Of a DNA stretch of 64,000 bases, positions 33,960 to 45,799 are shown piece by piece; positions within the stretch are counted from its first letter, which is position 1, and every line of letters begins with the position of its first letter. The stretch comes from Steinernema hermaphroditum (Eukaryota > Nematoda > Chromadorea > Rhabditida > Steinernematidae), in assembly GCA_030435675.1 (NCBI GenBank), contig CM059625.1, positions 17,732,001 through 17,796,000 of the forward strand, read 5' to 3'. A model generated the notes under the pieces. That model made no database searches, had not been told where the DNA came from, and was given only the letters and a program-made list of their open reading frames with translations. The position numbers were made by a program, and so were the translations under genes.

Positions 33960-36430
33960 TTATATTTCCGCCACTGTATGTACTCTCGTTTGTGCTCCCA
34001 GCGATCGGTCGGGTCGGATCGTTCGCTCGTTGTCTCGTAGACTATCTGAGCCAACTGAGTTGAGTGAGCGGTTGTTCTTGGTCATTGTTGTGGGCGCAAT
34101 GATCGCCTCACGAAGCTGAAGAAGCGCTCCAAATCCGAAATCCGTGCCGCCAACCGAACTGAAAATGGTTTATTCCGTTTGTCCATTCCGTTCCCTCTAT
34201 CCCGTTATTCGATTTTCCGTCGTTCGTCCAGTGCAATTGTCCCTCGCTCTCTCGTAATGAATGGGCAAGCTGACTCTCAGATATGAATCAGGTGAAACCA
34301 GCTCCCAAAGTGTAACGACCTATTGTTCGTGTCAACGATAGTCGTTTTTCTGTCAAGGAAATCCCCATTCCTATTGTATTGCATTCGACTGACAGCATGC
34401 TATCCTCGGTGAGTTATTAGCAAATCATTAGTTTGCATTTGAGAAGTTGAACAGGAGCCGTTCTAGATCACAGCAGAATCCATGCACAACATCGTGATGG
34501 GCAGCTAATCCATTATGTTCTTAAAAATCCACGTAACACGATTCAAACGCCTTTGTCCACCATTGATTCCTAATAACTCAGTGAGGAAAGCATGCTGGCA
34601 GTCGAGCCAGGGCTCATTCGACGCGGCAGAGTCTGCTCAGCAACCGTCCGTTTACGAAATTTGACGAAATTTTTGCGAATTACTATGATTTGGAGAAAAG
34701 GGGAAGTGAAAAACAGCGAATTACTATGATTTGGAGAATATCCCATTGTAATTTTTTGGCCCTGAAATGCGCGCGCAAAACTTCCGTGGTGGGAGCGCTC
34801 TCCTTTTTTGCTACAGATTTTTGACGAATACAATATAGTCTCACATGTATCCGATGGAGTGCATTGTCTATGTTTTATAAAATCTCGTGGCACAGAGGAA
34901 ACACTAAGGTAGCTGTAGTTGAACTGGGGTAGCCAAGAACCTTTTTAGAACAGTACGATTTCGCAGTGCCTCGCATCTCGTCAAGCGGAAGTTCCGTTCC
35001 ATCTCCGATGCGAAAAACTTTTCAATGATCTCTTCATGTGTCTCTAAGTCGACTTAACGACTATTTTCATCTCAGCCACTTATACTTTAAAATACAATAT
35101 TTCTTCCTTCTTCAATACCGATATTCCGACGCCGGGTTTTTACAGTTGGTTCCCGTGGAACGCCAGTTATTGCCGATTGAGTCTTCATCAGCGTCGGAAC
35201 GCCTGTAGTCACTCTGCGCACCTCTCATCCAGTCGAAGGCACCATTTTTCGCGTGAATCTCGCGCAAACTTTCATCATTCCTAAAATGGGATGGGTTTAG
35301 TTAAAGTACTGACGTTAAGCTTACAGTTGTTCAGTGACTTGCTTCGTGACACGGAGTTCGATTTGAATGATTTTTGCTGTTTTTTTTAAACAATTTTTAG
35401 CAAATTTCTCAATAAATAGTCGAAAAACGGTCAACCAAAGTCAGATTTTGACAGTTATATACGAAGAGAGCCAAAAATTAACCAACCGTGTTTTGCATAA
35501 AGATCTCGGAGAAAAGTCGACGTCACTCAGAGGGCGATTCGGTAGAACGGCTGAAATAAACTCAGCAATTATGTACACGTAACCACGCAGCAGAAAAAAA
35601 ATTGAACAGGCCGGTCGAGAAACGAACTCAAACAGCACGAGAAAACAATACTTATAAACCGATCGACAATAATTGTAAACCAGACGAAATACTATAGTGC
35701 AAACAGCGAAGAACGACCAAAGGCAGAAGAGAGGGCACGTGTCCGCCGTCGGCGCTCTTTTATTGATCGACGAAGCACAAAAGCGAACGCTCAATCATTG
35801 ATGTTCCGCCACATCAAAACAAATCTAGTTGCAATCTTCCCATGAGGATGTTCATACTCACTTTTTTACTATGACACTTTCTCTACATGAGTTTCACGAG
35901 TTTTACGCGAGTTAGATTGTGATGTTCATCAGTGGACCTCTTCATTTATCTTCATCTCTTTTATGTTCTTTTCATCATTTATTCTTCATCATTCAGCTCA
36001 GAGCCTAAAAGATATTCACGGAGTGACCCGTTTTCAACTTATCGACTCAATAGTTAAATCTGTCAGCAGGGAAACGGTGGTTGGAAAGAGGGCCAATTTC
36101 GAAAAACTCAATCGGGTTTACTGCGATAAAACATGGCCCATGGGGTAAAACATAATAGATGATAGTAGAGAATATATGGTATGACTATGAAACACGATTC
36201 ACGACTTTCACGACATTATTTCGCGAATCAAAGGCATTATGCTTTGCGCGACACCGAAAATAGACAAACAGAGCTTCTCGGGTTTCATTGTAAGCTCGGT
36301 GGAGATTGGTCCATCTTCTGCCTTAAGCGCTATTAGAAGTTTTTATCAAAAGCTGTTCCACTACCATAGTCCGTGAATTGAGAATACGCGTCTCCGCCTA
36401 GGTAAGAACCGTTGAGCCAATCAGCTACTT
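33960..36430. other. Repeat-rich stretch without a supported gene
   Basis: 34020-34150 is an inverted fragment of the family A repeat (GAGTGAGCGGTTGTTCTTGG, compared with 58908). At 36021-36053, GAGTGACCCGTTTTCAACTT resembles a lone right end of the 12.5-kb MITE. The remaining frames, including minus 35441-35794, show no recognisable domain. Confidence 0.45.
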
Positions 36431-36439
36431 TTGTTTCCG

Positions 36440-36550
36440 TTTCTTGCCACCATTCAATTTCGCACCAAGTTCCGATTGCCATTATTGATTACTCAGATCT
36501 AAAATATTTTCTACGCGCTTAGTTAAGCTATCCCGACATTAGACTCAGGT
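36440..36550 (+). repeat. Upstream copy of direct repeat flanking the F-box-like pseudogene
   Basis: The block beginning CTTGCCACCATTCAATTTCG and ending near TTAAGCTATCCCGAC is repeated with substitutions at 37687-37782 (CTTGCCACGATTTAATTTCG...TTAAGTTATCGTGA). The upstream copy lies directly before the start codon, so it probably includes the promoter. Confidence 0.65.
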
Positions 36551-36587
36551 TGTTCTTTAGCAGCTTTGTTTCCAGGTTTTGTCGATC

Positions 36588-37732
36588 ATGGACTCTGTCC
36601 CTTACGTCTTCTGCGACAACGTATTGGCCTTGCTCGATCTTCGAAGGTGCGACTATGCCGAAATCGCCAAGCACCTTTCGGAGCCATGGGGCTCACTCGC
36701 CGCAAAGTACAGTAGAAACGTAGAGCATTTTTCCGTCTGGATTGTCGAAGCTGAAGGATTTTGCTGGTGTAGTCTTTTCGGATGTGGCAGGGAAGCCGTT
36801 AGCAGATACCTAATTCCGACCTTCCATTAATGGATCGTCGTTTTATAAGAATTACGGGAATGTTTCTCAGTTCGCAACCTAACAACAAACGGAACTTCCC
36901 ATGTTCAAAGGAAGAACTCACTCGAAGACTGCTCCCGTTTTTGGTTCTACATATGCGACAATCTTCGAGTATAGAATGATTGACCGAGTCAGCAGAGAAG
37001 ACTGTCATTGCATGTATGGATGCAGTTCATCGGTGTTATAATATCGACACCCTGTGTCTTCCTTTCTGGGGCTCAAAAAGCATCAACTTTCTTGCTGATC
37101 AGTTGAAAAACAACTCCAACCTTAAGACCTTAAAACTTTCCCCAAACTGGAAAGCGAATGAGGACGTAGAAGATCTTCTTGCCACATTCATAAACGAGCG
37201 GGAAGAACTGAGTGTCAGACTCGTTCAACAAAAAAACCTGCAGTCACCTCTTAAACTAACAATCAAAATGATCAAAGCGGCCCGTGATTCATGGAAGAGA
37301 TCGCATTATAGAAAATCGCTGTATCTTGATGGAAGAATAGGTTTCACCCACGAAGAGTTAATCTCTATGTCGTTAGCCCCGAATCTGAAGTTTTCTGAAC
37401 ACGTCAACGAGTTCGTTCCATCGCTGAAAATTTTTCGCTTGGGACACGGAATTGTTTTAGAGGACAACTCAGAAACATTTTCATTTCATGAACATGGCTT
37501 TACTGATAGATATACGTACCACATATACCATGAACACGTACTGCCCTTTTTCATTATTTGGAAACGTCCCAATTTACAGAAACTGGAGATGCTTTTTTTC
37601 ATGTTTTTAAGATATATTCCCGCTACAGCGTTTAATGAGCAGAAACTTTGGTTTAGGGGCGAACATAATATTTGCTGTTTCTGGCTCTTGCCACGATTTA
37701 ATTTCGCGCCAAGTTCTGTTTGCCGCTATTGA
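36588..37732 (+). pseudogene. F-box-like nematode family protein, broken by one frameshift and one stop
   Basis: The start MDSVPYVFCDNVLALL...LSEPWGSLAAKYSRN fits a nematode-expanded F-box-like family whose members typically open with M-(D/E)-S-V-P-Y-x-F-C. The frame shifts near 36805; the new frame (DRRFIRITGMFL...KEELTRRLLPFLVLHM) runs to an in-frame TGA at 36977. It then continues as TVIACMDAVHRCYNIDTLCL...WGSKSINFLADQLK, with leucine-rich spacing typical of these proteins, to 37732. There is no intron signal at either break. A direct repeat of the upstream region follows the gene (see finding). Two lesions in about 1.1 kb suggest recent inactivation, and sequencing error is possible. The family call is by memory of the motif only. 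Confidence 0.6.
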
Positions 37733-37782
37733 TTAATCAGAGATCAAATAAGTTCTAATCGTTTACTTAAGTTATCGTGATC
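37687..37782 (+). repeat. Downstream copy of direct repeat flanking the F-box-like pseudogene
   Basis: It matches 36440-36550, so the 5' region of a second gene copy begins here. The expected coding region does not follow; transposon sequence starts about 250 bp later. Confidence 0.65.
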
Positions 37783-38136
37783 TTCATCGGGGTCAAGATG
37801 ACACACTCTCAGTTTGCACAAGTGATCAGTTTGCACAAAGGAATAGCATCGCTTTTTTAATTTGAATTTCAAAAAATTTCAAAATTTCCGCGCAATGTTT
37901 GTAAATTTTAGATTTCCACGACGCTATGAGCCACTTTATAGTTTATTCCGGAATACAATGGAACGGTTATGGATAGTAATAGGCATCACTGGTTTCGATC
38001 TTCTCATATAATATGGGTTGGGTGAAACTAGGCTCATGTTCACATCAAACGGCGCTAGGGTCACCGGCAAACTTTTCGAGAACTGACTTTTGTGGACATT
38101 GCGTTTCTAAGCCTATGGTACAAAGGAGGTATCGTC

Positions 38137-38417
38137 AGGTGTGCGCGGCTCTGGCGTGCAGGATGCATCTATCAGCGCACACGGAGCTCAATACCACGTA
38201 CTCCAACGGGGGCTGTAACCGACTGAGCCGAGCTACCGTACCCTACCGTAGCCAAGCACGCACTACACAGGCAGGCTCCCGGGATACTGTACCAAAACGC
38301 AGCAGCGCTCGGGTACGGTAGTTCGGCTCAGCCGGTGATAGTCCCCGTTAGAGTGCATGGTATTGAGTTCCGTGTGCGCTCATAGATGCATCCTGAATGT
38401 CAGAGCGGCGCGCACCT
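38137..38417. mobile_element. Palindromic MITE, about 281 bp
   Basis: Inverted arms of about 105 bp begin AGGTGTGCGCGGCTCTGGCG on the left and AGGTGCGCGCCGCTCTGACA on the right (inward). They include GGATGCATCTAT and CTGAGCCGA(G/A)CTACCGTACC. The centre is about 60 bp near 38280. Arm identity is roughly 85%. No clear target duplication was found. The hairpin potential is strong. It lies next to, possibly inside, a decayed maT transposase. Confidence 0.7.
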
Positions 38418-38439
38418 ATTGACATCTCCCCTGTACCGG

Positions 38440-39110
38440 AGACATGATGTAGCCAGGCCTAACCGCAGTATCTCCTCATGATGTAACAGAAACGGTGCGC
38501 ACATGGATAGTCTTGAGGGTTCAGGTCGGGGATATTGGGGGGCCACATATCCTTGCTCCACTAACTTGGGCAGATCTGTTTCGAGACCTCCATGGATAAT
38601 TTCGATCTATGCGCCTGGGCCCAGTCCTGCTGGAGCATCTAGTTTTTGTTTATGAAGTGCTCCTGAGTGAATCTTGCCAATTATGCCTTCAGATTCCGTT
38701 CTCCATAGATTTCCGAGTTAATCCTGACACTTTTTTCAATAAAAACGGGTTTCGTTCGGCCTATCTTTTCTATTTTGGCCCATATCTTGACGGACTTCTG
38801 TGGGAAGCGGCTTTTTTTAACTTAACAGATCGAGGAGAACCTGCTTCACGGATAGCTCGCTCGTTATGCTGACTTGAGAATGGTTTGATCGGAAAAATCT
38901 GCTCATTCGTGAAGCGGTAGGCGGATTCCTCCGCTCGTGGCCACGGCGAAGAATTTTAAGAAACTTCTCGAAGCCTTTTTTTCCGGTGACAGTGGTGATT
39001 TCGAACAATCGTTCTAGATTGTTGTTCTCCTGGTTCTCTTTTATATGTATACCAATCTTCGCGCGAATCCATTGAATTTTCGGCGAGATATGCTCATTTT
39101 GAGGCGTCAC
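38440..39110 (-). pseudogene. Decayed maT/mariner transposase remnant
   Basis: In minus-strand order I can read RRGHERRNPPTASRMSRFFRSNHSQ, then RTKPVFIEKSVRINSEIYGERNLKA, MLQQDWAQAHRSKLSM and finally WPPNIPDLNPQDY. This is the order of a Tc1/mariner transposase with QQD and PDLNP-D motifs. Several stops and frame changes interrupt it. It is more decayed than the copy in ELAPOR. Confidence 0.75.
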
Positions 39111-39119
39111 AGAACTTAT

Positions 39120-41290
39120 GGAACACTCTGTAGAAGGTATTCGTGTTCTTCGAAGGTGGTATTATGTGAATGGAAATAATTGGAAAAATTTAGTAATGGT
39201 CTGGTAACCCAGTATTACCTTGGTACCGTAGACTTTATATGAAAGCTGGTTTTTTGATAAGTTCAAATCATTGATTTATTAGTATTCCTCGATGATCTAT
39301 CTACTCTATGCATCTAGGAAGAGAGCCTTGATCAATATGAATCATTGCGGCAGAGGTGTCTGTTTATTAAGGCAATCCGCATAATCTCATGAAATTCGTT
39401 TAATATGATAAGTAGATGTTTAGGAAGGAACCCCAATGAAGGAGATAAACTAGATTAGCTCGACCTAAAACGCTGACAAAACGATTACAGGCGGTTGTAT
39501 ATTTAAAGTTTTTTTAATGAAATTCCGTGCGGTCGTGTAATAGAGAGTCGTACACATTTGGTAGTTGGGGAAATCAACAACTCGCAGTAAGAATATGTAG
39601 ACTGTAACGCTTGCTCGCCTTCAATTCGTCCAAGAAGGTCAGTTATAGTGTATGTGGATTACATTGGAACTTGAACGAAAATTGTTATCCTTCTTCTCTA
39701 GCTAAGCGCGGATAGATATATTGTTACCAATTTTGTCAACAAATACTTCTGAAAACCAATCAAATGAAGATGTTCTGAGACTGTTGTGGATTATTCGCGC
39801 AGGAAACGCACTTAGTAAAGACCCAACAATTTTTAATCAAACTGAGAGTTTCTAGAATATTTCTTACATAACATGTACTATTTCCTAAACTAACTCCTTC
39901 GAAAAAGCGTAAAATTTCCTTTTGCTAAAATATGATCTTTCTATAGAACACCTTTTCTTATGTGTGTCTATCCAAGCATTTGGTAGAATGGTAAAAACAC
40001 TACAGGATAGAACAGATATTTCGTTATCCGTCTAGAACGAGCTCAGTTCGCATCAGCCTATAAGTTTCGTATTCTTTCTTGTCAGCCCGCACGCGAAATC
40101 AAGCACCTGACTCTACCTGAAAAAATGAGGGTTCAATTGAAGCACGTCGCAATCCGGAAATTGCATACATTCCATGCCAACAATGCTTATTATCGCATTG
40201 CGTTCGGGAAGACTGCTTTCTTTTTCATCATCTGACAAACGGAATGTGGCTCATTATGCAATAAAAAGGCGGCACAATAGGATGCACCGAAGGGTGAGTG
40301 GCATTTTTTACTAACAGTTTATCACAATATGTCCTTTATAGTTTATCGAAAATCGTTTATCAGACCTGTAAACAGATCTTCGCTATGCGCTATGCCAGAG
40401 AACTGAAAGCGGCTCAGAAAGTCTTTATGTGATGGAAAATCCTGTAATATGTAGGCAGTAATTAAATGGCGTAATGGTACAGGAACAAATAAAGAAAAAT
40501 ATATTGAGATGTGTGATGTTAAAATCTTAGTAATCGGAATTCTGCGAATTTATCTAGTAGCCCAATAACTGACGTAGTTCACGTGAAGTGGCGAAGCCAC
40601 AGGAAACAATATGTCAGAAAGGACAGAAATAAGTGGGATATGAAGGTGATTCCGAGGAACTTTACGCAGCACGTGATATTTCATAGGTAAGCCAGAACGC
40701 TCACAATAAAGTAGAATACAGAATAAAGGTAGTATCGAAGTAGAAGCATACATTTGGCTTTCGCATACATGTGTGAACGTTCAAAAATGTTGAATGCAAA
40801 AATGTCTAAGATTGTGATTGTATAACGAGAAACACTTCCTGTTTCAATGTTCGATCAATCCGCTTCAGATATCGAATAAGGAGAATCGCAGTGTTAGCCT
40901 CGACGCCTCCATGAAGAGCCCCAAACCTGTCATTTTTGTTTCTTGTTTATCAACATTTCGACTTCTTCGGATAATCTTTTCTTTTCCCTCGCCCTCACTT
41001 AAATCCATCCTCCAAAAAATTAACAATCCGCTCACATCCAGTGTTTAATCTTTCAAAGCGAAGCCCTTGTATTTACTGGATTTGCTGGTCGTCACTTTGT
41101 AATTAGTTAATGGCATTTCGAAAATTTCTCTTTATCAACGCCCCGTCAGAACAGCGCTTTGACTCCCGCACACAAATCCGCGACTTTTCACTCAGACCGA
41201 TTGGTTGGAGTTTAAGCCCGAGGCCGCTTATCGTCGTACATATAAGACGTGTTTTCCATCCAGAGGCGACGTGAAGCAGCGCTGTCGGTT
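39120..41290. other. Gene-free stretch upstream of the receptor-like gene
   Basis: AT-rich sequence. The frames at 40550-40753 and 40818-41048 lack motifs and splice partners. The last 200 bp probably hold the promoter of the downstream gene, on position alone. Confidence 0.4.
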
Positions 41291-41294
41291 AAAG

Positions 41295-44200
41295 ATGGTC
41301 GTCCCGGACGTTCTCTATGAGCTGCTCCCCATTGCGGGCTTCGCTCTGACTGCTTCAAGCCTTTTCGTTCTAGTAGCCATGCACAAGGAAAAGAAGGGTG
41401 CCTTTCTGTTCTTGTATGGGCTGGCTGTTATAGGTACTACCAAATACTTACCACAGCTTTAATTTGCGTTTTCTTTTGTCTTGCAGATATGCTGTCCGGA
41501 GTTGCCATGCTCTACGCAGGATTTTTTGGGGTCCTCATGACGACCTACGGTGAATCTTACAAGGTATTCTAATGAATTCTCAAGAAACCAATGACATGTA
41601 ATACTTCAGATCATTTCACCATACAAATGCATCACAAGAGCCGTACATCTGTCGCTTTGGTGCTGGATGGACTACGCAAACGTCGGCGTTTTGGCTACGC
41701 TGTGCATCGATAGGTTAATATCTGTGGTTTTTGGACGAATATATGACACAGTAAGATATATGACATGATTATCTGGTTTTTCAGCGTGTAGTCTGCCAAA
41801 AGCAGTAGTCAAGAAGACCTAGGTGAATTTTAAAATGTTTTATTTTTATGCTGTTACAGTTTTAAAAAGAAGCGACTACAATTAAACCATGTGAAAATGT
41901 ATTATATTGGGTTGGTGCATTGAAAATGTCAGATCATTTTGTGATTATTTAGAGAAACAACACACAAAGATTTCAGACAAAGTATTCATCGTTCTTATGT
42001 ACAACTTCAGTCCACTTTATAGGCAACATCCGGATTCCTCGTTTGTAGAATACGCGGGGTTAAAAATTGAAAAACCTTTTTGTTCCGATTTTCGACCTCT
42101 TAACCTTATTTTGGATAGTTTCTTTTGATATCGTCACTTATGGATGAGCACAGGTGAAAGTAAGATAGAGCTAAGACAGTGCTATATAGACAACAAAAAA
42201 GAAATCTCTGAGTTTAAAGTAGAGAGCTTTTGTGGAGGTCGACTTGGAAATACACGGCTTCGGGCAGTCGGACGTTCTGTCGATCCAAGGGTAATTTTTT
42301 CCACATTTGGCCTTTATTTCTGTGAAGTAAAAATGAACTCGTGGAGTCACTATGTAGGCACAGTAGCTACGAGCGACAGCTACCTGATGCATATCCCCAT
42401 TGTCTGTTATAGTACTTAACCAATTGGAAACGTTAGAGTTCACGGAACATGGTGATCCGAGAAGGCCGTCTTTTTGAGATTAGCTCATGTTGTGATATAT
42501 GACAAACACAACGATAGGTGCATTCGGAAGGTAAGACATAACGGTGTACGTGATTGGCAGCAATCAACGTCGATCACACAATTAAAACCATAGGAATCCC
42601 GTACATCACTTCGTATTTCGCAATTGTGAGGTACCAGATTAAGGACCGTCATACTGGGATACTTCTCCATGATCAGGAAGAATGCAATGGACAAGGGGAA
42701 AATCGTAATGTATGGTTACAGTTCACTGTACTCCATAATGCGCCCATCAGTTGTTCCCTGTGAGTAAATACTGCGAAATTATGCCATGTTTATGTCACTG
42801 ACATTTTCAATGCACCAACCCAATAAATTTAAAAATGAATTTACAAAATGGTGGAAACATGTTTTAATTTCAGCTCTCAAAATACTACTGTCAATTCATG
42901 GTATTCGTTATCATCTTTTTCGCGTCAGCGCTTGTTCTCGGTCCTCAATGGCGATTCGCCCTGGAGAACTACCGAAACGATTCAGTTATTATCTCGCCAT
43001 TGTGCTATTTCGATGACGTCGTCGGTGATACGTTCTATCATTTTCATATGATGTTAAGGCTATGGAGTCCTGTCGGTGGTAAGTATCGTGTAATTTTTGT
43101 ATTGCTAGCCTTAACCTCAAATTGAGCATGTTGCGAACAATTTCGTCAAGCATCTCTTCACAGTTTCTTAAGTGACATTTCAATGTTTTCAAGCGTGCTT
43201 AAAGCGTGACTTACAAATTTGGAAGTTTTGAATGTTCAATTTGTTTGTTGTTCTACGGTGCAGAGCAAATGTCTTTTCCCGAATTTGACAAATGGCATGT
43301 GCGAGTAGAATTTTTTCGAGTCCATCATATTCGTACGCTTTCAACAATTCCCAACGCATAATCCCCTATATATAAATGGAGAACCGACGGGTCCGTTGGT
43401 CTGTGTGTGTGTGCGTGTGTGTGTGTGTGTTTTTCCGTGCGCACGGCGGAAACACCCACACAAAATAAGGACCCCGAGGGGAACCGAACCCGACACCGCC
43501 CGCTTACAAACAGAGATCGTTCGCAATGAGCCACACAGACAGTTGAGATGGTATTGCTCTACTTCCACTATCTCTCTGGCGATGCTAGGCTTTGAGTTTT
43601 TTTTGCTGTTTTTGAGTGATTTTTTGCCTATTTTGTAACCAGCAGTGTTTTCGGTTCGAGTTTCCTGAAACTTTACAGTTTTTTCGCCCACTTTAGTCAT
43701 TTACATGAGCGCCAATCTTGCCGCCCGCAGGGCTATGGTGTCCTGCCGCCTGCAGGGCTACAGTTTTTGGCCCCAACTTCAGCCCTATCCATGAGCGCCA
43801 ATCTTGCTGCCCGCAGGACTGCAGGCTAATTGGCTTTTAGTGGAGGGCGCGAATTCGCGCGCAGCCGGGTTTATTAAAACATTATAAGAGAACCATCGCT
43901 TTTTTCAGGCATCGTCTTCTTGGCTATAGTTTTCTTCCTCTACTCCGTGTTCAAGTCCATCCAAAGTTTGCGGTATGGATGGGTTGAAGACGAAAAACAA
44001 GCACAGACGGTAGGTCTTGTACATTGTTCAAGGCGCAAAAGTAGTTTAGCTTTACTTGTGTGTATTCATGCGTTGTGCGCTCACCTCTCTCAGCGTCCAC
44101 CTACCCATGATGGCAATATCGAGTTTTTCGGCTCAAAATGAGGAGGCTAGGCAAACACAGGACTTTCTTCTTCGACTGAGTCAGGCGATTCTGGTGGGAA

Positions 44201-44532
44201 TTTTGCAGCCAGGCGTTTACTTGATCGTGTCTCCATCATTCTTCACATCTGCGCAAATAATTTTCAATCGGTACTCGTATAACACCAAGCGCACCTGGCA
44301 GAGTTATCGTGAGTAATACGTTTTAATTCGACTCCAACACTAGTTTCATTTAGACGACCCACCGGAGGAAAAGCACGAAGGAGATGAGCCGCATTTTGGA
44401 AGCTGGTATAACACAGCGGGAAACATTACCGGCGAAGCGGGAGTTCCATACGAGTTGGATGCGGACGTTGAGCGAAGTATATCGTTTTACTGTCATGACC
44501 GTAAACGGAAGATTGACAACAACTACATATAA
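41295..44532 (+). CDS. Serpentine (7TM chemoreceptor-like) receptor, 7 exons, about 329-335 aa
   Basis: Exons 41295-41433, 41487-41563, 41610-41750, 42874-43078, 43909-44009, 44161 (or 44143)-44308 and 44354-44532 join in frame. Hydrophobic segments, in order, are ELLPIAGFALTASSLFVLVAM, the FLFLYGLAVIDMLSGVAML region and a TM3 region with WMDYANVGVLATLCIDR, where CIDR sits at the DRY-like position. Then come FMVFVIIFFASALVLGPQW, GIVFLAIVFFLYSVF and AILVGILQPGVYLIVS. The tail is polar and acidic (PPEEKHEGDEPHF...). I count six clear helices; a seventh is not evident. It looks like a nematode serpentine receptor but I cannot name the class. Introns 3 and 4 are enlarged by repeats. The exon 6 acceptor is ambiguous. 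Confidence 0.78.
41907..42823. mobile_element. MITE with TTGGGTTG termini (copy 2, 917 bp) in the receptor intron
   Basis: Perfect inverted termini of 26 bp start TTGGGTTGGTGCATTGAAAA. TA dinucleotides flank both ends (41905-41906, 42824-42825). The interior has no intact frame and is related, in part inverted, to 12552-13394. The termini and TA target point to a mariner-derived nonautonomous element, and the autonomous parent is not in this window. Confidence 0.85.
43370..43545 (-). repeat. tRNA-derived SINE-like repeat (copy 2) in the receptor intron
   Basis: On the minus strand it has GTGTGGCTCATTGCGAACG and a B-box-like GGTTCGGTTCCCC, and it ends in GACCAACGGACCCGTCGG after a (GT)n tract at 43396-43430. 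It shares head and tail with 9536-9720. The dinucleotide tract marks the difference between copies. Confidence 0.55.
43700..43830 (+). repeat. Short tandem duplication in the receptor intron
   Basis: CATGAGCGCCAATCTTGCYG followed by CCCGCAGG occurs at about 43704 and again at about 43790, with a third shorter CTGCCGCCTGCAGGGCT between. Unit spacing is about 86 bp. No function is apparent. Confidence 0.6.
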
Positions 44533-45100
44533 TTATATGTGTGAATGCCTTACGACTGTGATAAACATTGTTGAAAAAAAAGCTATGCAAACAATGGTGG
44601 TAGATCAATATGACGAACATGAATTAGGTTAACATTTTTGCCAGCAGTTGATAAGAAATGAATGTCGTGAAATAGTCACTGACACTGACACTGACAGTTC
44701 AGTACAATTTTCCCTTGCTGGATTTCATTCGAAGATGCAAATCAAGGAAGTAGGTGCAAATGTATCATTTCAACTAAAATGTTTGAAGAAGATAGATCAT
44801 AACATTACTCTTTGAAGCCAGGTTGAAGGAATTTATCGACCAGAACCGATGGAATGCTTTTTATCTTCTAATTACAAAAAAATTAGATCGGTCCCGATTT
44901 CCGTTGGGCCTATTCTCGCATCGCAGATGTGCGTTGTGTCGATTCGCAATGGAAAGTGCAAATGGTCTCGGTTTTCCCTCTTAATTGCCTCCCGATCAGC
45001 CATGATTCGGGATACGATCAGCTGCAGAAATCGCGGATTGCAGTAAAGAGGATCGTTGCTTTTAAAATAAATCTGTCGAATTCAGCTGTCGAATCTATCG
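44533..45100. other. Gene-free stretch after the receptor gene
   Basis: AT-rich sequence with the short tandem CACTGACACTGACACTGACA at about 44680. No supported coding exon. Confidence 0.4.
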
Positions 45101-45104
45101 AGTT

Positions 45105-45790
45105 TACGAGTTTACGAGTTTATTTCTCGTATCTAAGGCTTACGCCTTGCGAGACGTCATATATATGCACAAGAAACACATTGTCACTCCGTAGTCACCG
45201 GTCTTCTTCAGGCTTCGGCACATCAGAGTAGAACACGGTGATCGCATCAGTGTGCGCGGGGATCAGAGATGCGAAGAGCTGATTCCGGTGACGGTGGAGC
45301 ACAGTGCATCTGTCTTCAACTCGGGTGGCGGCGCGGACGTCGGAGTTGAAGAGCTTCTTCGGCAGTTTCCGCAGGAGACACGCGAAGAACGGCATCCGGA
45401 TGAAACGCGTCGGTGGAGCACAACGGACGAACCGGGAACCATCAGACTGGCTGCGCGGACTTTCAGCGAGACTTCGACTTCTCTGGCGGCACGGGTGGAG
45501 TCGGGCGGCAGTTACTAGCTTCTTGGCAAGACGGTGGAACTACGGCTCCCTGGTGTTCCAGGCCTTCTGGGAGCCAGGGCGATCATTGCACCAACAACGA
45601 CGGCCGAGAACGACCGCTCACTCAACTCATTCGACCCAGACAGCCTCAGAGAGAGAGCGATTGGACGACCCGACCGATCGCTGGGGACACAAATGAAAGA
45701 CCCGTCGAATCTACCACTGGAAGAAATTATGATATCAATAGACTTCTCAAAGTTATGCTTCTTGTTTATGTTGAAAAAATGACAAGCGAG
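45105..45790 (+). repeat. GC-rich interspersed repeat (family A), longest copy
   Basis: It begins TTACGAGTTTATTTCTCGTA with the hairpin AAGGCTTACGCCTT. It then has GCGGACGTCGGAGTTGAAGA and the ACGGTGGAACTACGGCTCCC block, ending near 45790. Frames of 80-132 residues here overlap on both strands and are not conserved between copies, so I do not call a gene. Related copies lie at 11.3, 17.3, 20.4, 23.5, 34.0 and 58.9 kb. Confidence 0.7.
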
Positions 45791-45799
45791 ACAAAGTAC

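Noticed and set aside
41205..41294. N-terminal extension of the receptor to 41205
   Set aside because: It requires a TTG start and adds a charged segment. The ATG at 41295 directly precedes the first helix.
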